Of a stretch of 64,000 nt of DNA, positions 38,146 through 46,692 are shown piece by piece (position 1 is the first letter of the stretch; each line of letters starts with the position of its first letter). The stretch covers positions 1,922,001-1,986,000 of the forward strand of contig NZ_FOVG01000001.1 of assembly GCF_900115075.1 (NCBI RefSeq), in the 5' to 3' direction. The position numbers and the translations under genes were made by a program. This stretch comes from Candidatus Pantoea varia (GTDB lineage Bacteria > Pseudomonadota > Gammaproteobacteria > Enterobacterales > Enterobacteriaceae). The notes below the pieces were generated by a model, which did not search any database, had not been told where the DNA came from, and saw only the letters and a program-made list of their open reading frames with translations.

Positions 38146-39618
38146 ATGGCTTCATTGCAGATTTTGCAAGGCACGTTTCATCTTAGCGATACCCGGATAC
38201 TGAACCTGAATCAGCTGGAACTGCAGCGCGGCGAAAGCTGGGCTTTTGTCGGTGCCAACGGCAGCGGTAAATCCTCACTGGCGCGCGCGCTCTCCGGTGA
38301 ACTTCCGCCGCTGGCGGGTTCCGTCAACAGCGACTTCAGACGGCCGGTCCGGCTGTCGCTGGAACAGTTACAGACGCTGGTGGCGCAGGAGTGGCAGCGT
38401 AACAACACCGATATGCTCAGCGAAGGCGAAGAGGATACCGGGCTGACCGTAGCAGAGGTGATTCAGGCGGAGGTGCAGCAGCCCGGGCGCTGTGAGCAGC
38501 TTGCCCGGCAGTTCGGCATCGAACCTCTGTTGTCCCGTCGCTTCAAATATCTCTCCACCGGCGAAACCCGCAAAACCCTGCTCTGTCAGGCGCTGATGAA
38601 CGAGCCAGATTTGCTGATTCTGGATGAGCCGTTTGACGGGCTGGATGTAGCGTCGCGCGCCAGCCTGACCGACACGCTGCGCAGCCTGCAGCATCCAGCG
38701 TTTACCCTGGTGCTGGTGCTCAATCGCTTTGACGACATTCCCGATTTTATTCAGCAGGTTGGCGTGCTGGCAGAGTGCACCCTCACCCACAGCGGGCCGC
38801 GCCAGGCCATTTTAACGGAAGCGCTGGTAGCGCAGCTGGCACACAGTGAACAGCTGATGGGAATGGCATTACCGGAGGCGGATGCGCCGGATCAGCTCTC
38901 CTCGCTGGCGGATGATGCCCCGCGCGTTATCCTGCGCAACGGCAACGTCTCGTACAACGATAAGCCGGTAATTCAGGGGCTGAACTGGCAGGTCAACGCT
39001 GGCGAGCACTGGCAGATTATCGGTCCGAACGGTGCCGGGAAATCGACGCTTTTAAGCCTCGTGACCGGCGATCACCCGCAGGGCTACAGTAATGATTTAA
39101 CCCTGTTTGGCCGTCGTCGCGGCAGTGGCGAAACCATCTGGGATATCAAACAGCATATTGGCTATGTCAGCAGCAGCCTGCATCTCGATTACCGCGTCAG
39201 CACCAACGTGCGGACGGTGATTCTGTCGGGCTTCTTCGACTCCATCGGGCTGTATCAGGCGGCATCTGATCGGCAGAAAGCGCTGGCGCAGCAGTGGCTG
39301 ACGCTGCTGGGAATGGATAACCGGCTGGGCGATGCGCCGTTCCACTCGCTCTCCTGGGGACAACAACGGCTGGTGCTGATTGCCCGCGCGTTGGTCAAGC
39401 ATCCGACGCTGCTGATTCTGGATGAGCCACTACAGGGACTCGACCCGATTAACCGCCAGCTGGTGCGGCGCTTTGTCGATGTGCTGATTGGCGAGGGACG
39501 CACTCAGCTGCTGTTTGTTTCGCATCACGCTGAAGATGCGCCCGCCTGTATCACCCATCGCCTGAGCTTTGTTCCCGATGATGGCGGGTACGCCTTTCAG
39601 CAGGAAACGCTGCGCTAA
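38146..39618 (+). CDS. modF: ModF, dual ATPase-domain protein of the mod locus
   Basis: 490 aa (E. coli 490). Two ABC ATPase modules in tandem: GANGSGKSSLARAL (Walker A-1), STGETRKTLL and LLILDEPFDGLD; then GPNGAGKSTLLSLVTGDHPQG (Walker A-2), LSWGQQRLVLIARAL and LLILDEPLQGLDPI. No membrane segment. The molecular role is unclear (putative photorepair-type protein). ATG 38146 gives MASLQILQGTFHLSD, matching E. coli; ATGs at 38134 and 38125 are less likely. Confidence 0.93.
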   Translation: MASLQILQGTFHLSDTRILNLNQLELQRGESWAFVGANGSGKSSLARALSGELPPLAGSVNSDFRRPVRLSLEQLQTLVAQEWQRNNTDMLSEGEEDTGLTVAEVIQAEVQQPGRCEQLARQFGIEPLLSRRFKYLSTGETRKTLLCQALMNEPDLLILDEPFDGLDVASRASLTDTLRSLQHPAFTLVLVLNRFDDIPDFIQQVGVLAECTLTHSGPRQAILTEALVAQLAHSEQLMGMALPEADAPDQLSSLADDAPRVILRNGNVSYNDKPVIQGLNWQVNAGEHWQIIGPNGAGKSTLLSLVTGDHPQGYSNDLTLFGRRRGSGETIWDIKQHIGYVSSSLHLDYRVSTNVRTVILSGFFDSIGLYQAASDRQKALAQQWLTLLGMDNRLGDAPFHSLSWGQQRLVLIARALVKHPTLLILDEPLQGLDPINRQLVRRFVDVLIGEGRTQLLFVSHHAEDAPACITHRLSFVPDDGGYAFQQETLR

Positions 39619-39639
39619 AGCGTTCACATCACCTACCTC

Positions 39640-39662
39640 AACGCCGCGACCGCGGCGTTTTA
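39640..39662 (+). terminator. intrinsic terminator of modF
   Basis: AACGCCG/CGGCGTT arms (39640-39646 and 39653-39659) with a GC-rich loop and a short T-run. Confidence 0.7.
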
Positions 39663-39672
39663 ACGCCCCTCT

Positions 39673-39688
39673 GTGTAAGCGCTACCAT
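39673..39688. promoter_or_regulatory. GalR/GalS operator, upstream copy
   Basis: GTGTAAGCGCTACCAT matches the gal operator pattern GTGKAANCGNTTNCAC well at the left half and centre. Located 168 bp before the galT start. Confidence 0.75.
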
Positions 39689-39750
39689 TCCACCCCGCCT
39701 TTATCCCCGCACAACTGCACACAATGCCACGAAATAAGAATATTCAGCTT

Positions 39751-39766
39751 GTGTAAACGATACCAT
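39751..39766. promoter_or_regulatory. GalR/GalS operator, downstream copy
   Basis: GTGTAAACGATACCAT matches the GalR consensus. It lies 78 bp from the upstream copy and about 90 bp before galT. In E. coli paired operators allow looping; the shorter spacing here may change that. Confidence 0.8.
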
Positions 39767-39855
39767 TTATCCAGACTTGATCACGCTTTCGGACGCGCTG
39801 ATGTGCTACTTTTTACCGATGCCTCTTTGGCTTTTGACGCTTACCAGGATCTCAC

Positions 39856-40902
39856 ATGGAAAAATTCAACCCGGTCGATCACCCGCATCGCCGTTACAAT
39901 CCACTGATTGATCAATGGATTTTAGTTTCACCTCATCGGGCTAAACGTCCGTGGCAAGGCGCGCAGGAAACCCCGGCGGTCAATACCTTACCGGCGCACG
40001 ATCCGGACTGCTTCCTGTGTGCCGGAAACACCCGCATCACGGGTGACCAAAACCCGGACTATTCTGGCACCTATGTCTTTACCAACGACTTTGCCGCACT
40101 GATGACCGACACGCCTGACGCGCCCGAGAGCGACGATATCCTGATGCGCTGTGAAAGCGCACGCGGCACCAGTCGGGTCATCTGCTTCTCGCCCGATCAC
40201 AGCAAAACCCTGCCGGAGATGTCACTGAGCGCGCTGGAAGAAGTGGTGCGCACCTGGCAGGCGCAGACCGCCGATCTGGGTCAGCACTATCCGTGGGTGC
40301 AGGTGTTTGAGAATAAAGGCGCGGCAATGGGCTGCTCTAACCCGCATCCGCACGGTCAGATCTGGGCCAACAGCTTCCTGCCAAATGAAGCGCAGCGCGA
40401 AGATGATCATCAGCGCGACTATTTCGCTAAACAGGGTTCGCCGATGCTGGTCGATTACCTGGCTCGCGAGCTTCAGGATGGCAGCCGCACCGTGGTGGAA
40501 ACCGAACACTGGCTGGCCGTAGTACCGTGGTGGGCGGCCTGGCCGTTTGAAACGCTGCTGCTGCCAAAAGCGCACGTTAAACAGCTGACTGACCTCAGTG
40601 AAGCGCAGAGTGCCGACCTGGCAAAAGCCATTAAGCTGCTGACCAGCCGCTACGACAACCTGTTCCAGTGCTCCTTCCCCTATTCGATGGGCTGGCACGG
40701 CGCGCCGTTTAACGGCGAAGCCAACGATCACTGGCAGCTGCACGCTCACTTCTATCCGCCGCTGCTGCGCTCAGCAACGGTTCGTAAATTTATGGTTGGC
40801 TATGAAATGCTGGCCGAAACCCAACGCGATTTAACGGCGGAACAGGCGGCTGAACGTCTGCGTTCTGTCAGCGACGTTCACTTCCGTGAGGCACAACAAT
40901 GA
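39856..40902 (+). CDS. galT: galactose-1-phosphate uridylyltransferase
   Basis: 348 aa (E. coli 348). Second Leloir step. HPH motif [11 protein letters not shown] with nucleophile His166; zinc-binding CFLCAGN near residue 52. It is the first gene of this operon, since galE is missing. It overlaps galK by 4 bp. Confidence 0.98.
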   Translation: MEKFNPVDHPHRRYNPLIDQWILVSPHRAKRPWQGAQETPAVNTLPAHDPDCFLCAGNTRITGDQNPDYSGTYVFTNDFAALMTDTPDAPESDDILMRCESARGTSRVICFSPDHSKTLPEMSLSALEEVVRTWQAQTADLGQHYPWVQVFENKGAAMGCSNPHPHGQIWANSFLPNEAQREDDHQRDYFAKQGSPMLVDYLARELQDGSRTVVETEHWLAVVPWWAAWPFETLLLPKAHVKQLTDLSEAQSADLAKAIKLLTSRYDNLFQCSFPYSMGWHGAPFNGEANDHWQLHAHFYPPLLRSATVRKFMVGYEMLAETQRDLTAEQAAERLRSVSDVHFREAQQ

Positions 40903-42047
40903 GCTTAAAAACCATCACGCAGCAGCTTTTCTCTGACACCTTCGGTTACGCTGCCACGCATACCATTCAGGCACCGGGCCGCGTTAACCTGATTGGCGAG
41001 CACACTGACTATAACGACGGCTTCGTGCTGCCGTGCGCCATCGATTACCAGACGGTCATCGCCTGTGCCCGCCGTGACGATCGCCAGATTCGCGTGGTCG
41101 CTGCCGATTATGAGAATGCGCAGGACACCTTCTCGCTGGATGAAGAGATCGTCAGCGTTAAGGAACCGATGTGGGCTAACTATGTGCGTGGCGTGGTGAA
41201 ACATCTGCAGAAGCGTCATGCCGATTTTGGCGGCATTGATATGGTGATTAGCGGCAATGTGCCACAGGGTGCGGGCCTCAGCTCTTCTGCCTCGCTGGAA
41301 GTCGCGGTCGGCACCGTGGTGCAGCAGCTCTATAACCTGCCGCTGGATGGCGCAGCCATCGCGGTTAATGGTCAGGAAGCGGAGAACCAGTTCGTTGGCT
41401 GTAACTGCGGCATCATGGACCAGCTGATCTCCGCGCTGGGCCAGAAAGATCACGCCATGCTGCTCGACTGCCGTACGCTGGGCACGCGTCCGGTGTCGAT
41501 GCCGGAAGATATTGCGGTGGTGATCATCAACTCCAACTTCCGTCGTACTCTGGTCGGCAGCGAATACAACACCCGCCGCGAGCAGTGTGAAGCGGGCGCG
41601 CGTTTCTTCAACAAGAAAGCGCTGCGTGACGTTGAACTGGCCGAGTTTGAAGCGGCGCAGGCGCAACTCGATCCGCAGGTGGCTAAACGCGTGCGTCACG
41701 TTCTGACCGAGAACGCCCGTACCCTGGAAGCCGCCGATGCGCTGACCCAGGGCGACCTGACCCGTATGGGCCAGCTGATGGCCGAATCTCACGCCTCTAT
41801 GCGTGACGATTTCGAGATCACCGTGCCGCCGATCGATACGCTGGTTGAGATCGTGAAAGCGCAGATCGGTGAGCACGGCGGCGTCCGTATGACCGGCGGC
41901 GGCTTTGGTGGCTGCATCGTGGCACTGATGCCACTGGATCGGGTCGAGCAGGTTAAAGCCGCCGTTGCGGAGCAGTATGAAGCAGCGACCGGCATCAAAG
42001 AGACATTCTACGTCTGCAAAGCCTCTGAAGGAGCCGGCCAATGCTGA
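40899..42047 (+). CDS. galK: galactokinase
   Basis: 382 aa (E. coli 382). GHMP kinase: [20 protein letters not shown] near residue 27, [17 protein letters not shown] near 123, and [11 protein letters not shown] near 346. Phosphorylates alpha-galactose. Its end overlaps galM by 7 bp (ATGCTGA). Confidence 0.98.
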   Translation: MSLKTITQQLFSDTFGYAATHTIQAPGRVNLIGEHTDYNDGFVLPCAIDYQTVIACARRDDRQIRVVAADYENAQDTFSLDEEIVSVKEPMWANYVRGVVKHLQKRHADFGGIDMVISGNVPQGAGLSSSASLEVAVGTVVQQLYNLPLDGAAIAVNGQEAENQFVGCNCGIMDQLISALGQKDHAMLLDCRTLGTRPVSMPEDIAVVIINSNFRRTLVGSEYNTRREQCEAGARFFNKKALRDVELAEFEAAQAQLDPQVAKRVRHVLTENARTLEAADALTQGDLTRMGQLMAESHASMRDDFEITVPPIDTLVEIVKAQIGEHGGVRMTGGGFGGCIVALMPLDRVEQVKAAVAEQYEAATGIKETFYVCKASEGAGQC

Positions 42048-43075
42048 GCGATGTCAACTCCCATGCTCCCGACGGTCAGCCGTGGCGCATAACGGTGCTG
42101 CGCAATGCCAACGGCATGCTGGCAACCTTTATGGACTGGGGCGCGACCTGGCTCTCTGCCCGCGTGCCGATGCAGGATGGCACGGTGCGTGAAGCGCTGC
42201 TCGGCTGTGCCACGCCCTCTGACTATCTGCATCAGGATGCCTATCTGGGCGCCACCGTGGGCCGTTACGCTAACCGCATCGCCGGGGCAAAACTCAATAA
42301 ACTGAATCGCCAGCTGGTGCCGAACCAGGGCGCACATCAGCTGCATGGCGGGCCGGAAGGCTTTGATAAACGCCGCTGGCAGATTGTCAGCCAGTCCGAC
42401 AGCGAGGTGCACTACCGCATCGATTCACCGGATGGCGATCAGGGCTATCCGGGCAATCTGATTGCCGACCTGCGCTACCAGCTGGATGACCAGAACTGCC
42501 TGAGCATCCGCTATGAAGCGCGCTGCGATCAGCCATGCCCGGTCAATCTGACTAACCATGCCTACTTTAACCTTGATGCGAATCATGGCGACGCACGCCA
42601 GCATCGCTTACAACTGCACGCCGACCAGTATCTGCCGGTCGATAGCGAAGGCATTCCGAATGCGCCGCTGAAAGCGGTCGACGATACCAGCTTTGATTTC
42701 CGCAACGCCAAAGTCGTGGCGCAGGATTTCCTGGCGGACGACGACCAGCGCGCGGTTAAGGGCTATGACCATGCGTTCCTGCTCAACAGCGCAGGCGACG
42801 AAAGTCAGCCTGCGGCAGAACTCTGGTCGGAAGATGGCAAATTACAGCTCAGCGTGACCACCTCGGCCCCGGCGTTGCAGTTCTACTCCGGCAACTACTT
42901 GGCGGGCACCCGTGCCCGTGAGCAGGCGAGCTATACTGCATTTCAGGGCATTGCGCTGGAGAGTGAATTTTTACCGGATTCGCCTAATCATGCTGAGTGG
43001 CCTCAGCCTGATTGCTGGCTGCAGCCGGGAGATCGCTGGGAATCAGTGACGCGTTATCGCTTCACGCCACGCTGA
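42041..43075 (+). CDS. galM: aldose 1-epimerase (galactose mutarotase)
   Basis: 344 aa (E. coli 346). Converts beta- to alpha-galactose. [27 protein letters not shown] with the catalytic His, and [15 protein letters not shown] with the catalytic Glu. Last gene of galTKM. Confidence 0.96.
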   Translation: MLSDVNSHAPDGQPWRITVLRNANGMLATFMDWGATWLSARVPMQDGTVREALLGCATPSDYLHQDAYLGATVGRYANRIAGAKLNKLNRQLVPNQGAHQLHGGPEGFDKRRWQIVSQSDSEVHYRIDSPDGDQGYPGNLIADLRYQLDDQNCLSIRYEARCDQPCPVNLTNHAYFNLDANHGDARQHRLQLHADQYLPVDSEGIPNAPLKAVDDTSFDFRNAKVVAQDFLADDDQRAVKGYDHAFLLNSAGDESQPAAELWSEDGKLQLSVTTSAPALQFYSGNYLAGTRAREQASYTAFQGIALESEFLPDSPNHAEWPQPDCWLQPGDRWESVTRYRFTPR

Positions 43076-43226
43076 GCCTCCGGCTGAAAAACGCGCAGTG
43101 CGTCACACACAGGCTTACGCGCTGCCCGCTTTTCCGTTATGGTATGGCGCAATCAGCTCGTGTATCAGGCGGGCAGCAGCAGGTTTCCAATCTCACAGAA
43201 ACATCACAGTATTAAGGAGTTAAGCT

Positions 43227-43979
43227 ATGGCTGTAACTAAGCTGGTTCTGGTGCGACACGGCGAAAGCCAGTGGAACAACGAAAACCGCTTTACCGGTTG
43301 GTATGATGTTGACCTTTCTGAGAAAGGTCGTGGCGAAGCCAAATCAGCAGGTCAGCTGCTGAAGAAAGAGGGCTTTGTTTTTGATTTCGCTTACACCTCC
43401 GTACTGAAGCGTGCGATTCACACGCTGTGGAATGTGCTGGATGAGCTGGATCAGGCCTGGCTGCCGGTTGAGAAAACCTGGCGTCTGAACGAGCGTCACT
43501 ACGGTGCGCTGCAGGGTCTGGATAAAGCTGAAACTGCCGCCAAATATGGCGACGAGCAGGTTAAGCAGTGGCGTCGCGGCTTTGCCGTCACCCCGCCAGA
43601 GCTGGATCGTTCAGATGAGCGCTTCCCGGGCCATGACCCGCGTTACGCGAAACTGACCCCAGAGCAGCTGCCAACCACCGAAAGCCTGGCGCTGACCATC
43701 GACCGCGTTATCCCTTACTGGAACGAAACCATTCTGCCGCGCATTAAAAGCGGTGAGAAAGTGATCATTGCCGCACACGGCAACTCACTGCGTGCGCTGG
43801 TGAAATATCTGGATAACCTGAGCGAAGATGAAATCCTCGAACTGAATATCCCTACCGGCGTACCGCTGGTCTATGAGTTCGATGAAAACTTCAAACCGCT
43901 GAAACGCTACTACCTGGGCGACCAGGACGAGATTGCCGCGAAAGCCGCAGCCGTTGCGAATCAGGGTAAAGCGAAGTAA
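43227..43979 (+). CDS. gpmA: 2,3-bisphosphoglycerate-dependent phosphoglycerate mutase
   Basis: 250 aa (E. coli 250). Glycolytic enzyme with phosphohistidine His11 in [10 protein letters not shown], then [16 protein letters not shown] and [20 protein letters not shown] ribosome site before the ATG. Own terminator follows. Confidence 0.98.
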   Translation: MAVTKLVLVRHGESQWNNENRFTGWYDVDLSEKGRGEAKSAGQLLKKEGFVFDFAYTSVLKRAIHTLWNVLDELDQAWLPVEKTWRLNERHYGALQGLDKAETAAKYGDEQVKQWRRGFAVTPPELDRSDERFPGHDPRYAKLTPEQLPTTESLALTIDRVIPYWNETILPRIKSGEKVIIAAHGNSLRALVKYLDNLSEDEILELNIPTGVPLVYEFDENFKPLKRYYLGDQDEIAAKAAAVANQGKAK

Positions 43980-44000
43980 TTCCTCGCTGAAAGGCAAAAA

Positions 44001-44026
44001 GGCCAGACGAAAGTCTGGCCTTTTTT
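44001..44026 (+). terminator. intrinsic terminator of gpmA
   Basis: GGCCAGAC/GTCTGGCC arms (44001-44008 and 44013-44020) with GAAA loop and T6. Confidence 0.94.
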
Positions 44027-44130
44027 ATTGGGCTGCGCCCGGCAATGCTGTGCGTCATCTTTAACTGCCAGACTCAAGCTGCTTACAACGTCAAATCAGG
44101 ATAAATTTTACAGCAATAAATTAGCTCAGT

Positions 44131-44243
44131 GCGCAGGGAACACGGTCAGAGGAGGAAAGCGTCCCGCGCCATGGATGGCGCGGGCAGAGCATGCCATGGA
44201 TGGCGGTTTTTGCGTCTTTCCGATCTGACCGTGTTCTTTGTGC
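44131..44243. repeat. dispersed palindromic repeat, copy A (gpmA-aroG gap)
   Basis: Outer arms GCGCAGGGAACACGGTCAGA (44131-44150) and TCTGACCGTGTTCTTTGTGC (44224-44243) are near-perfect inverted repeats. Inside are GGAAAGCG against CGTCTTTCC and a CCCGCGCC/GGCGCGGG hairpin. Copy B at 54991-55102 and a fragment at 54874 share the sequence. Similarity continues weakly about 20-40 bp on both sides. It fills most of the 323-bp gap between gpmA and aroG, which has no gene. Confidence 0.85.
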
Positions 44244-44271
44244 AGAGGCACAATCCTCAAAGCGATTCTGG

Positions 44272-44294
44272 CCAGACTCTGTTAATGAGTCTGG
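44272..44294 (-). terminator. possible terminator hairpin after aroG
   Basis: CCAGACTC/GAGTCTGG (44272-44279 and 44287-44294) just downstream of the aroG stop. No T-run, so low confidence. Confidence 0.35.
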
Positions 44295-44302
44295 ATAGAC
44301 AA

Positions 44303-45355
44303 TCAACCGCGGCGCTGTTTCACCGCTGCCGCCAGCTGACGCAGCACCTTGTCAGTATCTTCCCAGCCGATACAGGCGTCGGTGACACTTTTGCCATAGA
44401 CCAGCGGCTCGCCGCTCTCCAGGCTCTGGTTGCCTTCCACCAGATGACTCTCAATCATCACACCGACAATCGCCTGCTCACCGTTAATCAGCTGCTGGGA
44501 AACATCGTCTGCCACAACCAACTGACGCTGGAACTGCTTGCTGCTGTTGGCGTGGCTGAAATCGATCATCACCTGCTGTGGCAGACCGGCTTTCGCCAGT
44601 CCCTCTTTGACCTCAGCCACATGCTGCGCGCTGTAGTTCGGCTCTTTACCGCCACGCAGAATGATATGGCAATCACCGTTGCCGCTGGTTTCCACAATGG
44701 CGGAGTGACCATACTTCGTCACTGACAGGAAACAGTGTGGCGAACCCGCCGCGTTAATCGCATCGATCGCGACCTTAATGGTGCCATCGGTGCCGTTTTT
44801 AAAGCCGACCGGACAGGAGAGACCCGACGCCAGCTCACGGTGAACCTGAGATTCCGTAGTACGCGCACCAATCGCGCCCCAGCTCATCAGGTCAGCCACG
44901 TATTGCGGGGTAATCATATCCAGAAACTCGCCTGCCGCCGGTAAACCGCTGTCGTTAATCTCCAGCAGCAGCTTACGTGCCAGACGCAGACCGTCGTTGA
45001 GCTGATAGCTGTTATCCATGTAAGGATCGTTGATCAGCCCTTTCCAGCCCACCGTGGTGCGCGGCTTCTCAAAATAGACCCGCATCACCACTTCCAGCTC
45101 GCCTTTCAGCTCATCACGCAGCGCCAGCAGGCGGTCGGCATACTCTTTCGCCGCTTCTGTGTCATGAATTGAGCAGGGACCAATCACCACCAGCAGGCGA
45201 TCATCCTTGCCCTGCAGGATCTGATGAATCGCCTGACGGGCCTGTGAAACGGTCTGTGCAGCACGATCGGTCGCCGGGAATTTTTCGAGCAGCGCAACCG
45301 GAGGTAACAGCTCTTTAATTTCTTTGATGCGTAAGTCATCGTTCTGGTAATTCAT
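44303..45355 (-). CDS. aroG: phenylalanine-sensitive DAHP synthase
   Basis: 350 aa (E. coli 350). First step of the shikimate pathway, condensing PEP and erythrose 4-phosphate. MNYQNDDLRIKEIKELLPPVAL start, VIGPCSIHD, MRVYFEKPRTTVGWKG, and the KNGTDGT and DFSHANS blocks match AroG rather than AroF/AroH. The 288-bp gap upstream to ybgS holds the divergent promoters; no convincing TyrR box was found. Confidence 0.96.
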   Translation of the reverse strand: MNYQNDDLRIKEIKELLPPVALLEKFPATDRAAQTVSQARQAIHQILQGKDDRLLVVIGPCSIHDTEAAKEYADRLLALRDELKGELEVVMRVYFEKPRTTVGWKGLINDPYMDNSYQLNDGLRLARKLLLEINDSGLPAAGEFLDMITPQYVADLMSWGAIGARTTESQVHRELASGLSCPVGFKNGTDGTIKVAIDAINAAGSPHCFLSVTKYGHSAIVETSGNGDCHIILRGGKEPNYSAQHVAEVKEGLAKAGLPQQVMIDFSHANSSKQFQRQLVVADDVSQQLINGEQAIVGVMIESHLVEGNQSLESGEPLVYGKSVTDACIGWEDTDKVLRQLAAAVKQRRG

Positions 45356-45643
45356 ACTGATTCCATATTATTTCTGGCCCGGCGCCCGCCGGACACAACC
45401 TGCCCAATGTAGCCCGAAGCGCCAGGGGTGTAAATTCCTGCTGCGGGTAAAATGTTCGGGTCATATTTGCATTAATCAGGTTAGCGACTAGACTTTTTAA
45501 TAGTAAGCACTGAGGAACATCCCGCTTACACGATTTAATCACCCTGTTTAAGCCAACCGGCGAATATTATTTCGTCAGGGATTTTTATTACCCGAAATTG
45601 CACCTCTGGGCTTAAAGCAACTTCATTTATTAACGGGAGCATA

Positions 45644-46012
45644 ATGATGAAAAAGTTAGCCTTAGTTTTTTTGACAGCAGCAATGACACTGAGCAGTGGT
45701 GCGGTACTGGCTGCGGACAGCAGCAGCAATAACGGTACAGCCAACCAGGCGGCCAGTGCAGGGGCAGCAGCGGGCGGAGCGAAAGAGAATCTGCCGCCAA
45801 ATAAAGTTGATAACAACAAAATTAATAACACTGGCAACGACACCAATCCTGCAACGTCTGGCAGCACCACCAGCAATGGTAATATGTCTGCTAACGAAAT
45901 GGACCAGAATGCCCAGTGCAAAGATGGCAAATGTCCGAACATCAACAGAAAAGTTGAGACTAAAGTGGGTGGCGGTAATGTAGATACCAAAACCGACGGT
46001 ACCACTCAGTAA
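45644..46012 (+). CDS. ybgS: YbgS-like periplasmic protein
   Basis: 122 aa (E. coli 126). Signal peptide ends at VLAA (about residues 20-23). The mature part is hydrophilic and Asn/Ala/Thr-rich, with the conserved CKDGKCPNINRKVET segment (two Cys) and the VDTKTDGTTQ C-terminus shared with E. coli YbgS. Function unknown. The GGGAG site fits ATG 45644 or 45647. It sits between aroG and zitB, as in E. coli, except for the inserted two-component genes. Confidence 0.9.
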   Translation: MMKKLALVFLTAAMTLSSGAVLAADSSSNNGTANQAASAGAAAGGAKENLPPNKVDNNKINNTGNDTNPATSGSTTSNGNMSANEMDQNAQCKDGKCPNINRKVETKVGGGNVDTKTDGTTQ

Positions 46013-46020
46013 TTCTGTTT

Positions 46021-46051
46021 AACCCGGAGAGCTTCGGCTCTCCGGGTTTTT
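46021..46051 (+). terminator. intrinsic terminator of ybgS
   Basis: 12-bp perfect stem AACCCGGAGAGC/GCTCTCCGGGTT with a TTCG tetraloop, followed by a T-run. It isolates the two-component operon from ybgS. Confidence 0.95.
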
Positions 46052-46110
46052 CTCCCCTCTGCCCCACTCTTCCGCTATGCTAATCCTGTGAAATTTACAG
46101 GGAATCCTTC

Positions 46111-46692
46111 ATGGCCGTTTTGCTCTTGATTGACGATCATCCGCTGGTTGAAGTGGCACTTGAAGCCGCCCTGAGCCAGTCACCCATTCCGATTCAGCTC
46201 CTCTCTGCCAGCAGTGAAAAAGCCGCCCGTCCCCTGCTTCAGCAGCCACTGGACATTATTGTGCTGGATATCGGCCTGCCGGATAGTGATGGACTGGAGT
46301 TCCTGCGTCGCCTGAAGATCCACCGGCCTGAATGCCCGGTCCTTATCTACTCCGCGCAGCAGACCCGCCATTATGTGCGTCGCGCTCAGGCGCTGGGTGC
46401 CGCCGGTTATGTGGTGAAAAGTCAGCGCATGGCGCAGTTGCTCAGCGCTATCCTGGCCGTGCTCGGCGGGCAGACGGCGTTTCCGGAGATGGATGATGAG
46501 CCTGAACTTCCGCTGACCCAGAAGGAGCGTCAGATTCTGGCGCTGCTGGCCAGCGGTCTGTCCAATCTGCAAATCGCCGCACAGCTGCACATCAGCAACA
46601 AAACGGTCAGTACCCATAAAAAGAACATTCTTGAAAAAACCGGTGCCCGCTCGGTGGTCGAACTGGCTGACCTGTGGAAAGCGCAGCAGTGA
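46111..46692 (+). CDS. EvgA/NarL-type response regulator
   Basis: 193 aa. Receiver domain (1-120): LLIDDHPLVEVALE acidic pocket, phosphoacceptor Asp53 in IIVLDIGLPDSDG, and VVKS carrying the conserved Lys. LuxR-type HTH (about 130-190): LTQKERQILALLASGLSNLQIAAQLHISNKTVSTHKKN-type region. Closest overall to EvgA. Its stop overlaps the sensor kinase start by 4 bp (GTGA). Not present here in E. coli. Confidence 0.9.
   Translation: MAVLLLIDDHPLVEVALEAALSQSPIPIQLLSASSEKAARPLLQQPLDIIVLDIGLPDSDGLEFLRRLKIHRPECPVLIYSAQQTRHYVRRAQALGAAGYVVKSQRMAQLLSAILAVLGGQTAFPEMDDEPELPLTQKERQILALLASGLSNLQIAAQLHISNKTVSTHKKNILEKTGARSVVELADLWKAQQ

Noticed and set aside
40905-42041. 378-codon antisense frame across galK
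   Set aside because: Mirror of galK codon use; no family resemblance or start signal.
45400-45460. Possible TyrR box upstream of aroG
   Set aside because: TGTAAA is not followed by TTTACA at six bases.
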